From Blastococcus aurantiacus (GTDB taxonomy: Bacteria; Actinomycetota; Actinomycetes; Mycobacteriales; Geodermatophilaceae), in NCBI RefSeq assembly GCF_900102425.1, contig NZ_FNBT01000004.1, positions 310,001-374,000 of the forward strand: a stretch of 64,000 nt of DNA, given 5' to 3'. The notes beneath the pieces were generated by a model. The model was not told the origin of the DNA, ran no database searches, and was given only the letters and a program-made list of their open reading frames with translations. The position numbers were made by a program, and so were the translations under genes. Below, piece after piece: positions 17,294 through 25,030 of this stretch (position 1 is the first letter of the stretch; each line of letters opens with the position of its first letter).

Positions 17294-18418
17294 GTGGCGA
17301 CCCCTCACGCCCTGCCCCCGCACGTACTCACCCCCTTCCGCCCCGATCCGGCCGGTCCTGCCCGCCGGGTGGGCCGCCTCCGCGCCGGCCTGCTGATCGG
17401 CGCCGCGAGCGCCCTGACCTTCACGGTCCTCCCGGGCACCGCCGCCGCCGTCCCCGGCAACCCCACCAGCACGGCCGAGGCTGCCCAGTTGGTGGCCGAC
17501 GCCAGCCGCGAGCTCGAGGTCGTCAGCGAGAAGCTGAACGAGGCCAAGGTCGACCTGGAGCGCCAGCAGTCGGCCGTCGACAGCGCCGAGAAGGCCGCTT
17601 TCGAGGCCCAGCAGCAGCGGGCCGCCCTCGACGGGCGCATCCGCCAGCTGGCTCGTTCCGCCTACACCGGCGGGAACAGCACCATGAACCAGCTCGACGT
17701 GCTGCTCTCCAGCGGCTCCGCCGAGGAGCTCGTCTCCCAGATGGGGACGCTCGAGGCGATCGCCGGCCACACGACTGCGGCCGTCAGCGAGGTCGCCGAG
17801 GCCTCCGACCGTGCCGAGGACTCCCGCGACGAGGCCCGCTCGGCCCGCGAGGAGGCCGAGCGCAGCGTCGCGGACATCCAGGCGCAGCAGCAGGCCCTCG
17901 AGGCCAAGATCGCCGACTACCAGCGGCAGTACGAGGCCCTCGACGCCGCGCAGCGGGCCCTCGTCGAGCGGGCACAGGGTGACTCCCAGCCCGTGCGCGC
18001 CTCCCGCGGCACGGAGCGCAGCGCCCCCAGCGCAGCCCCCGCTCCGGCCCGGGCCGCCGCAGCCAGCGGAGCGGCCGCGGTCGCCGTCGACACCGCGCTG
18101 GCCCAGGTGGGGGACCGCTACGTGTGGGGCGCCGGTGGCCCCGACGCCTTCGACTGCTCCGGTCTGACGTCCTACGCCTACGCGGCCGCAGGCATCTCGC
18201 TGCCGCACTCCAGCCGCAGCCAGTCGCAGATGGGCCGGGCGGTCTCCCGGAGCGAGCTGCAGCCGGGCGACCTGCTGTTCTTCTACAGCCCGGTCAGCCA
18301 CGTCGGCATGTACATCGGCAACGGTCAGATGGTGCACGCCTCGACCTCCAGCCAGCCGGTGAAGGTCGCCAGCATCGACTCGATGCCGAGCTACAACAGC
18401 GCCCGTCGCGTCGCCTGA
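17294..18418 (+). CDS. Secreted NlpC/P60 endopeptidase (RipA/Rv2190c-like)
   Basis: 374 residues. N-terminal signal peptide (ending GTAAAVPGNP), a coiled-coil region (about 55-215) and a C-terminal NlpC/P60 domain (about 250-374) with a canonical catalytic triad: Cys in AFDCSGLTSYAY, His in SPVSHVGMYIG, and a following His in MVHASTSS. The enzyme should cleave D-iGlu-mDAP bonds in peptidoglycan at division or growth sites; the coiled coil usually serves autoinhibition or partner binding. GTG start at 17294. Controlled by the c-di-AMP riboswitch just upstream. Confidence 0.93.
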   Translation: MATPHALPPHVLTPFRPDPAGPARRVGRLRAGLLIGAASALTFTVLPGTAAAVPGNPTSTAEAAQLVADASRELEVVSEKLNEAKVDLERQQSAVDSAEKAAFEAQQQRAALDGRIRQLARSAYTGGNSTMNQLDVLLSSGSAEELVSQMGTLEAIAGHTTAAVSEVAEASDRAEDSRDEARSAREEAERSVADIQAQQQALEAKIADYQRQYEALDAAQRALVERAQGDSQPVRASRGTERSAPSAAPAPARAAAASGAAAVAVDTALAQVGDRYVWGAGGPDAFDCSGLTSYAYAAAGISLPHSSRSQSQMGRAVSRSELQPGDLLFFYSPVSHVGMYIGNGQMVHASTSSQPVKVASIDSMPSYNSARRVA

Positions 18419-18422
18419 GAAA

Positions 18423-18476
18423 GGACCCCGTCCTCCCCACCCTTCGCAGGCTCAGGGTGGGACCAGGGACGGGGCC
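18423..18476 (+). terminator. Bulged intrinsic terminator
   Basis: AAGGACCCCGTC pairs with GACGGGGCC, with an inner CCCACCCT/AGGGTGGG stem, starting 2-4 nt after the stop of the NlpC/P60 gene. Same family as the hairpins at 1533-1590 and 21079-21134. Confidence 0.75.
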
Positions 18477-18482
18477 GAACTC

Positions 18483-18527
18483 GACGAGGGCCGGTGATCT
18501 CCTGCGGGAGGTCGCCGGCCTTCGTCG
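18483..18527 (+). terminator. Second intrinsic terminator
   Basis: GACGAGGGCCGGTGATCTCC pairs with GGGAGGTCGCCGGCCTTCGTC through about 20 bp including G:U pairs; loop of 3 nt. Confidence 0.75.
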
Positions 18528-18573
18528 TGGGTGCGCGGGGTCCTGCCGGGGGAGCCGGAGAGACCCCGCTCAG

Positions 18574-18613
18574 TAGCATCGAGGTCGTGCGTGCCGGTGC
18601 CCCTTGCTCGTGA
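18574..18613 (+). promoter_or_regulatory. -10 box and 8-codon leaderless leader ORF before the M48 gene
   Basis: TAGCAT (18574-18579) is followed after 7 nt by GTG (18587), the leaderless spacing seen elsewhere here. The ORF stops after 8 codons (18611-18613) and is 38 nt before the M48 start. It may be a leader peptide or simply the transcription start. Confidence 0.4.
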
Positions 18614-18650
18614 CGGTTCCGGGCCAGGCGACCGTTCCCGGGGGCCTCGG

Positions 18651-19919
18651 ATGACCGGCCGCCGTGCGGCGCTGCTGGCCGCGGCCGTCCTGCTCGCCGC
18701 CTTCGCCGTCGTCGTCGCCGTCGGCACCCCCTGGGAGGTCCTGCCGGAGCCGCCGGGCGGGCGTACGCCGACCGATCCGACGGCGGGCCTGCCGGCCGAG
18801 CAGGTCGATCGCGCGCAGGCCTTCGCCGCCGCCATCCGGCCCGCCTCCCTCGCCTCCCTGCTGCTGGGGCTGGCCGTCTCCGCCGCGCTCGGGCTCACCC
18901 GCCTCGGCGCCCGGCTGGTGCGGAGCCTGCCCGCGCCCCGGCGCGGGCGCTGGGCGTGGCAGGTGCTGCTGGGTGTGTTCGCGCTCGCGGTGATCGGCCG
19001 GCTGCTCACGCTCCCGCTCTCGGCCTACGGCGAGGTGGTGCGACACCGGTACGGCCTGTCCACGCGCAGCTGGGGCCTGTGGGCGCGCGACGTGGCCGTG
19101 TCGACGGCGATCGACGCCGCCCTGACCGCCCTGGGGGTGGCCGTCCTCGTCTGGCTCGCCCGTCGCGCCTCGCGCGCGTGGTGGGCCCTCGCGAGCGCCG
19201 GTGCGGCCGTGCTGGTGATCGTCGGCTCCTTCCTCTGGCCGGTGGTCATCGAGCCGGCCTTCAACAGCTTCGAGTCGATGCCGGCCGGCCAGCTGCGCAG
19301 CGACCTGCTCGCCCTGGCCGAGGAGAACGGCACCCCCGTGCAGGACGTGCTCGTCTCCGACGCCTCCCGCCGGACGACGACGCTCAACGCCTACGTGTCG
19401 GGCTTCGGCTCCACCCGCCGCATCGTCGTGTACGACACGGTGCTCGACCGGCTGCCCGACGAGCAGATCGAGTCCATCGCCGCGCACGAACTCGGGCACG
19501 TGGCCGCGGACGACGTCCTCACCGGCACCCTCCTGGGCGCGCTCGGCGGCGCCGGCGGCGTGGCGCTGCTCGGCGGGGTGCTGACCTCGCCCCGGCTGCT
19601 GCGGCGTGCGGGTGCCGAAGGACCGGGCGACCCGGCTGTGGTGCCGCTGCTCCTGCTGCTGGTCGCCGCGGGGACCCTCGTGGCGACGCCGGTGCAGAAC
19701 CTGGTCTCCCGCCACATCGAGGCGCGGGCCGACGTCGCGGCACTGGAACTCACGCGGGACCCGGAGGCGTTCGTCGCCATGCAGCGCGGCCTGGCCGAGA
19801 GCAACCTGTCCGACCCGGACCCGCCGGCGGCCTGGCGCTGGTTCTTCGGCTCGCACCCGACGACCTCCGAGCGGATCGCGCTCGCCGAGGACTGGGCCCG
19901 GTTGGAGGGCCGGCGGTGA
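18651..19919 (+). CDS. M48 family zinc metalloprotease (Ste24/HtpX-like)
   Basis: 422 residues, integral membrane. Helices near the N-terminus (LLAAAVLLAAFAVVVAV), at about 67-87, 105-125, 155-172 and 182-205, then the protease domain with HELGH (about residue 282) and the downstream glutamate in HIEARADVAALELT. Layout fits CAAX-protease-like M48 enzymes; in bacteria these act in membrane protein quality control. C-terminal SHPTTSERIALAEDW is typical of the family. ATG at 18651 starts immediately before the first helix. Its stop overlaps the pimB start by 4 nt. Confidence 0.9.
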   Translation: MTGRRAALLAAAVLLAAFAVVVAVGTPWEVLPEPPGGRTPTDPTAGLPAEQVDRAQAFAAAIRPASLASLLLGLAVSAALGLTRLGARLVRSLPAPRRGRWAWQVLLGVFALAVIGRLLTLPLSAYGEVVRHRYGLSTRSWGLWARDVAVSTAIDAALTALGVAVLVWLARRASRAWWALASAGAAVLVIVGSFLWPVVIEPAFNSFESMPAGQLRSDLLALAEENGTPVQDVLVSDASRRTTTLNAYVSGFGSTRRIVVYDTVLDRLPDEQIESIAAHELGHVAADDVLTGTLLGALGGAGGVALLGGVLTSPRLLRRAGAEGPGDPAVVPLLLLLVAAGTLVATPVQNLVSRHIEARADVAALELTRDPEAFVAMQRGLAESNLSDPDPPAAWRWFFGSHPTTSERIALAEDWARLEGRR

Positions 19920-21037
19920 CCCGGACCCTGGTCGTCACGAACGACTTCCCGCCCCGCCAGGGCGGCATCCAGACCTTCGTCGCCGCCCTGCTCGAGCGGC
20001 GGCCGCCGGACTCCCTGGTCGTGCTGGCCTCGGACCACCCCGGCTCGGCAGAGCACGACGCCACGCTGCCCTACCCGGTGGTGCGCCGGCCCACGGGCAT
20101 GCTGCTGCCCACGCGGGCGACCGCCCGGGCGGCCGTCGAGCTGGTCGACCGGTACGGCTGCGACACCGCGTTCTTCGGCGCCGCCGCGCCGCTGGGACTG
20201 CTGGCGCCCACGCTGCGCAGGGCCGGCGTGCGGCACCTGGTCGGTGCCACGCACGGCCACGAGACCGGCTGGGTGGCGCTACCGGGGAGCCGGCAGGTGA
20301 TGCAGCGCATCGCCGGGGGGCTGGACGTGCTCACCTTCATCACCGAGTACACCCGCGCGCGGCTCGCCCCGGCGCTCGGCGGGCGCACCCGGCTCGCACA
20401 GCTGTCCCCGGGGGTGGACGTCGACCGGTTCACCCCGCGGGTGGACGGCGCGGCGGTCCGGCGCCGGCACGGCCTGGGGGAGGCGCCGGTGGTCGTCTGC
20501 GTGTCCCGGCTGGTGGCCCGCAAGGGGCAGGACGTGCTGGTCCGCGGGTGGTCCCAGGTGCTGGCCCGGCACCCCTCCGCCCGGCTGCTCCTGGTGGGCG
20601 GCGGACCCGACGAATCGGCGCTCCGGCGGGCCGTCGCCGCGCGGGGGCTGGGGGGATCCGTCGTCCTCACCGGCGGGGTGGACACCGCCGAGCTCCCGGC
20701 GTACTACGCGGCGGGCGACGTGTTCGCGATGCCGTGCCGCACCCGCCGGGGCGGGCTCGACGTGGAGGGCCTGGGCATGGTGTTCCTCGAGGCGGCCGCC
20801 TGCGGCCTGCCCGTCGTCGCCGGGACCTCCGGCGGCGCGCCGGAGGCCGTGCAGGAGGGCGTCACCGGGCACGTCGTCGACCCGCGGTCACCGGACGCGG
20901 TGGCGGCCACGCTGGCCGGCCTGCTCGACGACCCCGCGCGGGCCCGGGCCATGGGCGCGGCCGGCCGGGCGTGGGTGGAGCAGAGCTGGTCGTGGGAGAC
21001 CATCGCGCGCACCTTCGGCGACCTGCTCGACCCCTGA
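19916..21037 (+). CDS. pimB: GT4 glycosyltransferase, PimB-type mannosyltransferase
   Basis: 373 residues, GT-B fold. N-terminal TNDFPPRQGGIQTFV glycine-rich loop, central CVSRLVARKGQDVLVRGW, and the GT4 EX7E motif in the sequence GLDVEGLGMVFLEAAACGLPVV. Orthologous position and sequence to Rv2188c, which adds the second mannose to phosphatidylinositol monomannoside from GDP-Man. GTG start overlaps the M48 stop (GTGA). Substrate assignment rests on synteny and family; confidence in GT4 is higher than in PimB. Confidence 0.87.
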   Translation: MTRTLVVTNDFPPRQGGIQTFVAALLERRPPDSLVVLASDHPGSAEHDATLPYPVVRRPTGMLLPTRATARAAVELVDRYGCDTAFFGAAAPLGLLAPTLRRAGVRHLVGATHGHETGWVALPGSRQVMQRIAGGLDVLTFITEYTRARLAPALGGRTRLAQLSPGVDVDRFTPRVDGAAVRRRHGLGEAPVVVCVSRLVARKGQDVLVRGWSQVLARHPSARLLLVGGGPDESALRRAVAARGLGGSVVLTGGVDTAELPAYYAAGDVFAMPCRTRRGGLDVEGLGMVFLEAAACGLPVVAGTSGGAPEAVQEGVTGHVVDPRSPDAVAATLAGLLDDPARARAMGAAGRAWVEQSWSWETIARTFGDLLDP

Positions 21038-21045
21038 ACGCGACA

Positions 21046-21077
21046 AGGCGCCGCCCTGCAGGTGCAGGACGGCGCCT
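21046..21077. terminator. Intrinsic terminator after pimB
   Basis: GGCGCCGCCCTGCA and TGCAGGACGGCGCC pair around a short loop, 10 nt after the pimB stop. It also faces the end of fadD15. Confidence 0.82.
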
Positions 21078-21078
21078 C

Positions 21079-21134
21079 GGCCCCCTCGCAGGGTCCCGCG
21101 GCGAGCGTGCGAGCCGTGGGGGGCGAGGGGGTCC
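21079..21134 (-). terminator. Bulged terminator after fadD15
   Basis: On the minus strand the stop codon is followed by AAGGACCCCCTCGC, which pairs with GCGAGGGGGCC some 35 nt later. Same family as 1533-1590 and 18423-18476. Confidence 0.65.
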
Positions 21135-21139
21135 TTCTG

Positions 21140-22933
21140 CTAGCGGGTGTAGAGCGCCTCGACCTCGTCGCCGAACTCCTTCATGACGACCGAGCGCTTG
21201 AGCTTCAGGCTCGGGGTGAGCATCCCGTTGTCCTCGGTGAAGTCCGTGCCCAGGATGTGGAACTTCTTGATCGCCTCGGCCTGCGAGACGGCCTTGTTCG
21301 CGTCCTTCACCGCGGCGTCGATCTCGGCCTTCAGGTCGGCGTCCTCACGGATCTGCTCGACCGTCGTGCCCGCGGGCTTGCCCTTGGACTCCAGCCACTG
21401 GGGCAGCGCCTCCTCGTCGAGGGTGATGAGCGCGGCGATGAACGGGCGCTGGTCGCCGACGACGATGCACTGGCTGACCAGCCGGTGGGAGCGCAGCCGG
21501 TCCTCCAGGACGGCGGGGGCGACGTTCTTGCCGCCCGCGGTCACCAGGATCTCCTTCTTGCGACCGGTGATCTTGAGGAAGCCGTCCGCGTCGAGCTCGC
21601 CGATGTCGCCGGTGTGGAAGAAGCCCTCGGCGTCGATGGCCTCCTTCGTCGCGTCCTCGTTCTTCCAGTAGCCGCGCATGACGATGCCGCCCTTGATGAG
21701 CACCTCGCCGTCGTCGGCGATCCGGAACGTGACCCCGGGCAGCGGCTGGCCCACGGTGCCGATCCGCAGAGCCTCGTCGTGGTTGACCGACGCGGCGGCG
21801 GTCGTCTCGGTGAGGCCGTAGCCCTCGAACACGGTGACGCCGATGCCGCGGAAGAAGTGCCCGAGCCGGTCGCCCAGCGGAGCGCCGCCGGAGATGGCGC
21901 CCAGGCAGTTGCCGCCGAGGGCGGCGCGCAGCTTCCCGTAGACCAGCTTGTCGAACAGGGCGTGCTGGACGCGCAGGGCGATGCCGGGGCCGCCGGTGTC
22001 CTGGGCGCGCGACCAGTCGATGGCGACCTGGGCGGCCTTGTCGAAGATCTTGGCCTTGCCGTCGGCCTCCGCCTTGCCCCTGGCCGAGTTGTAGACCTTC
22101 TCGAACACGCGGGGCACGGCCAGCACGAAGCTGGGCTTGAACTCGCCCAGGTCCTCGAGCAGGTTCTTGACGTCCGGGGTGTGCCCGATGACCGTGCGGT
22201 TGTAGATCGCGCCGACCTGCAGGACGCGGGCGAGCACGTGGGCCAGCGGGATGAACAGCAGCAGCGAGCCCTGCACGCTCATGAACCGGTCGAGCAGCGT
22301 GATGCCGTTCTCGATCTCGAACAGGAAGTTGCCGTGGGTGAGTTCGCAGCCCTTCGGCCGGCCCGTGGTGCCGCTGGTGTAGATCAGCGTCGCCAGGCTG
22401 TCGGCGCCCAGGGTCGCCCGGCGGGCATCCAGCTCGGAGTCGGGGACGTCCTTGCCCGCGGCGATCAGGGCGCCGACGGCGTCGTCGTCGATCACGTGGA
22501 CGCTCACGAGGCTCGGCGCCTGCTCGCGCACGGACTCGACCGCCGCGGCGTGCTCGCCGCTCTCCACGACGATCGCGGTGGCACCGGAGTCGGAGAGGAT
22601 CCAGGCGACCTGGTCGGGGCTGCTGGTCTCGTAGACCGGGACCACGACCGCGCCGGCGGTCCAGATCGCGAAGTCGAAGACGGTCCACTCGTACCGGGTC
22701 TTGGCCTGGAGGGCGACGCGGTCGCCGGCGGCCACGCCCGAGGCGATGAGCCCCTTGGCGACCCCCCGCACCTCGTCGCCGAACTGCTGCCACGTGACAT
22801 CCCGCCACTGGCCGTCGCGCCGCCGCCGCAGGCCCACCTCCGAGCCGTGCTCCGCCACGTTGCTGGCGAGCATGTCGGTCAGGGCCGCGTCGGGCTGCAC
22901 CTCGGTGGTCACAGGAACGCTGAACTCGCGCAC
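21140..22933 (-). CDS. fadD15: Long-chain fatty acid-CoA ligase (FadD15-like)
   Basis: 597 residues, ANL superfamily. AMP-binding P-loop YTSGTTGRPKG at about residue 195, GYGLTETTAAASVN, the hinge region GFFHTGDIGELD and the C-terminal lysine segment LTPSLKLKRSVV. It activates long-chain fatty acids to acyl-CoA with ATP. Start GTG at 22933, preceded by GGGAGGAGAGGA, giving VREFSVPVTTEV; a longer start would run through that site. Same synteny slot as Rv2187. A TAGATT -10 box lies near 23006-23011. Confidence 0.93.
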   Translation of the reverse strand: MREFSVPVTTEVQPDAALTDMLASNVAEHGSEVGLRRRRDGQWRDVTWQQFGDEVRGVAKGLIASGVAAGDRVALQAKTRYEWTVFDFAIWTAGAVVVPVYETSSPDQVAWILSDSGATAIVVESGEHAAAVESVREQAPSLVSVHVIDDDAVGALIAAGKDVPDSELDARRATLGADSLATLIYTSGTTGRPKGCELTHGNFLFEIENGITLLDRFMSVQGSLLLFIPLAHVLARVLQVGAIYNRTVIGHTPDVKNLLEDLGEFKPSFVLAVPRVFEKVYNSARGKAEADGKAKIFDKAAQVAIDWSRAQDTGGPGIALRVQHALFDKLVYGKLRAALGGNCLGAISGGAPLGDRLGHFFRGIGVTVFEGYGLTETTAAASVNHDEALRIGTVGQPLPGVTFRIADDGEVLIKGGIVMRGYWKNEDATKEAIDAEGFFHTGDIGELDADGFLKITGRKKEILVTAGGKNVAPAVLEDRLRSHRLVSQCIVVGDQRPFIAALITLDEEALPQWLESKGKPAGTTVEQIREDADLKAEIDAAVKDANKAVSQAEAIKKFHILGTDFTEDNGMLTPSLKLKRSVVMKEFGDEVEALYTR

Positions 22934-23005
22934 GCCTGGTCCTCTCCTCCCTGGCCGCCGGCGGGCACCGTCGCCCACCGGTCCCTGACCAGGATCGTTC
23001 CGGAC

Positions 23006-23011
23006 AATCTA
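23006..23011 (-). promoter_or_regulatory. Candidate -10 box for fadD15
   Basis: TAGATT on the minus strand, about 70 nt before the fadD15 start. The adjacent CTACCCGTGAGTAG (23023-23036) has short inverted arms and could be a regulator site. Confidence 0.4.
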
Positions 23012-23078
23012 GCGGGCACTTCCTACCCGTGAGTAGCGGAACGGGTGACTGACCGGCTCTCCGCCCTCCGGGAACCGT

Positions 23079-23084
23079 TAGCCT
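23079..23084 (+). promoter_or_regulatory. -10 box of a leaderless promoter for the SRPBCC gene
   Basis: TAGCCT, then exactly 7 nt, then ATG at 23092; no ribosome binding site is present. Confidence 0.6.
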
Positions 23085-23091
23085 GCTGACC

Positions 23092-23523
23092 ATGGCCGAC
23101 CAGTCCACGCAGTCGATCGTCGTCGAGGCACCCGCTGCCGACGTGATGGCGGTCATCGCCGACTTCCCCGCCTACCCGCAGTGGGTCTCCGCGGCCAAGC
23201 AGGTCGAGGTGCTGGAGGCCGGACCGGACGGGCGGGCCCGCCGGGTCCACTTCGTCCTCGACGCCGGCGCGGTGAAGGACGACTACGTCCTCGACTACAC
23301 CTGGGACGACGACCGCAAGGTCACCTGGACCCTGGTCAAGGGCCAGATGCAGAAGCGCCAGGACGGCTCCTACACGCTCGTGGAGACCGGCGGTCGGACC
23401 GAGGTCACCTACTCGATCACCATCGACCTCTCGATCCCGATGCTGGGCATGATCAAGCGCAAGGCCGAGAAGGTCATCCTGGACACGGCTCTCAAGGAGC
23501 TCAAGAAGCGCGTCGAGGGCTGA
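23092..23523 (+). CDS. SRPBCC (START-like) family protein
   Basis: 143 residues, single polyketide cyclase/START-like beta-alpha fold: QSIVVEAPAADVMAVIADFPAYPQWV at the N-terminus (23107-23184) and a long C-terminal helix (GMIKRKAEKVILDTALKELKKRVEG at 23447-23520). Such proteins bind a hydrophobic ligand in the cavity. Orthologue of Rv2185c by position. It heads an apparent operon: ArsA-like ATPase 5 nt later, a Cys-motif protein and a ROK kinase, with 4-nt overlaps. Confidence 0.88.
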   Translation: MADQSTQSIVVEAPAADVMAVIADFPAYPQWVSAAKQVEVLEAGPDGRARRVHFVLDAGAVKDDYVLDYTWDDDRKVTWTLVKGQMQKRQDGSYTLVETGGRTEVTYSITIDLSIPMLGMIKRKAEKVILDTALKELKKRVEG

Positions 23524-23528
23524 GCCGC

Positions 23529-24677
23529 GTGCGCACCCTCGTCGTCACCGGCCCCGGCGGGGCCGGTTCCACCACGCTGGCCGCAGCCGCCGCGGTCCGT
23601 GCGGCCGGCACGGGGCGCGCCACCGTCCTGCTGACCCGCCGGACGCCCGCGGTCGGCGGTCTCGACGCCGTGCCCGGTCTCGAGGTCCGGGTCGTCGACG
23701 CCGGCGCGGCGGTGGAGCGGTTCTGGAGCACCACGGTGGTCCCCGCGGCGTCCTCGGTGCCGCAGGTCGCGCTGCCGCCGGCGTCCTCGGTGACGCCGCT
23801 GCCCGGAGCGGCCGACCTGGCGCTGTTCGCCGAGCTGGGGCAGGCCCGGGCCGACCTGGTCGTCGTGGACGCCGGCACGCCCGAGCAGACCGCCGCCCTG
23901 CTCGGCCTGCCGGCGACGCTGCGCTGGTGGCTGGACCGGCTGATGCCCCCGGGTGCGCGTGCGCTCGGCGCGCTCCGCTCGGCCGCCGTCGGCACCGGCG
24001 CCGTCCGGCGCGGCCCGGTCGACGCCGCCCTCGCACTCGTGCCACAGATCGAGGCGCTCCTGGCGGCCGACCGGCTGGCCGACGCCTCGGGGACCGCGGT
24101 GTACCTGGCCGCCGTGCCCCGCGCCGGGACGGCGGCGTCGCTCCGGGAGCCGGCCGCGGTGCTGGGCCTGCACGGGGTGCGCCCGGCGGCCGTGCTGGCC
24201 CGGATCCTGCCGGAGGACGGCACGGGGGAGTGGTGGCGCACCCGTCTCGAGGAGCAGGCCGCCGAGCTGGCCGCCCTGGCGGAGCTGGCGCCCGTGCAGC
24301 GCATCCCCGAGGGGGCCACGGGGCCCGCGGACCTCGCGGCCCTGTCCGCCCTCCTCGCCGACGTCGCGCTGCCCCACGGCGGCGGCCTCCCCGAGCCGGT
24401 CACCGAGCGCCGCGACGACGTCTGGGAGCTGGCCGTCCCGCTGCCCTTCGCCGAGCGCGGCGCCGTCGGCGTGACCCGCTGGGAGGACGACCTCGTGGTC
24501 ACCGTCGCCGGCGGCCGCAGGTCGCTGCGGCTGGACCCGCTGCTGCGCCGTTGCGAGGTCACGGGGGGCAGGATGACCGACCCGGGCAGCGCGGACGCCC
24601 GGCTCGTGGTCTCCTTCCGACCCGACGAACAGCTCTGGCCGGCTGACCTGCTGGCCGCGGTGAGGAGAACGCCATGA
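23529..24677 (+). CDS. ArsA/GET3-like protein with degenerate P-loop
   Basis: 382 residues, GTG start. N-terminal GPGGAGSTTLAAA occupies the place of the deviant Walker A GKGGxGKTT of ArsA/MinD ATPases, but both lysines are replaced (Pro and Ser). A following LVVVDAGTPEQT resembles the Walker B strand. The C-terminus (WELAVPLPFAERGAVGVTRWEDDLVVTV...) is the alpha-crystallin-like domain seen in Rv2184c-type proteins. ATPase activity is therefore doubtful. It overlaps the next gene by 4 nt and follows the SRPBCC gene by 5 nt, so the two may work together on a membrane or lipid task. Confidence 0.8.
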   Translation: MRTLVVTGPGGAGSTTLAAAAAVRAAGTGRATVLLTRRTPAVGGLDAVPGLEVRVVDAGAAVERFWSTTVVPAASSVPQVALPPASSVTPLPGAADLALFAELGQARADLVVVDAGTPEQTAALLGLPATLRWWLDRLMPPGARALGALRSAAVGTGAVRRGPVDAALALVPQIEALLAADRLADASGTAVYLAAVPRAGTAASLREPAAVLGLHGVRPAAVLARILPEDGTGEWWRTRLEEQAAELAALAELAPVQRIPEGATGPADLAALSALLADVALPHGGGLPEPVTERRDDVWELAVPLPFAERGAVGVTRWEDDLVVTVAGGRRSLRLDPLLRRCEVTGGRMTDPGSADARLVVSFRPDEQLWPADLLAAVRRTP

Positions 24678-25030
24678 CCACCCCCGCCGACTGGGCCGAC
24701 GCCGCCCGCAGGCTGCTCGACGTGCTCCGCCCGCCCGCCGGCGCTGCGGCGGCCGACCCGGGGAACTCCGGCGAGGGCCGGCCGGCGCACGGGGGCGACT
24801 GCCGCTGGTGCCCCGTCTGCCAGGCCGCGGCGGTCGTGCGGGGCGAGCGCCCCGAGGTCACCGCCGCGCTGGCCGACGTGCTCGCCACCACCGCCTCGGT
24901 GCTGCGCGACCTGGCGGGGGAGCCGGCCCGGTCGAGCGGTGCGGCTGCCGACGCGGAGGCACCCGGGCCGGCGGACGACCGGGACGGCGACAGCGGTCCC
25001 GGAGCGGTGCAGCGGATCGACATCGCGTGA
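24674..25030 (+). CDS. Small conserved protein with CRWCPVC motif
   Basis: 118 residues, ATG at 24674 overlapping the previous stop. Central GGDCRWCPVCQAAAVVRGERPEV with three Cys (C-x2-C-P-x-C), then a helix (VTAALADVLATTASVLRDLAG) and an acidic, low-complexity tail. Conserved in actinobacteria between the ArsA-like and ROK genes; the Cys motif may bind metal but is one ligand short of a classic zinc site. No function known to me. Confidence 0.8.
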   Translation: MTTPADWADAARRLLDVLRPPAGAAAADPGNSGEGRPAHGGDCRWCPVCQAAAVVRGERPEVTAALADVLATTASVLRDLAGEPARSSGAAADAEAPGPADDRDGDSGPGAVQRIDIA

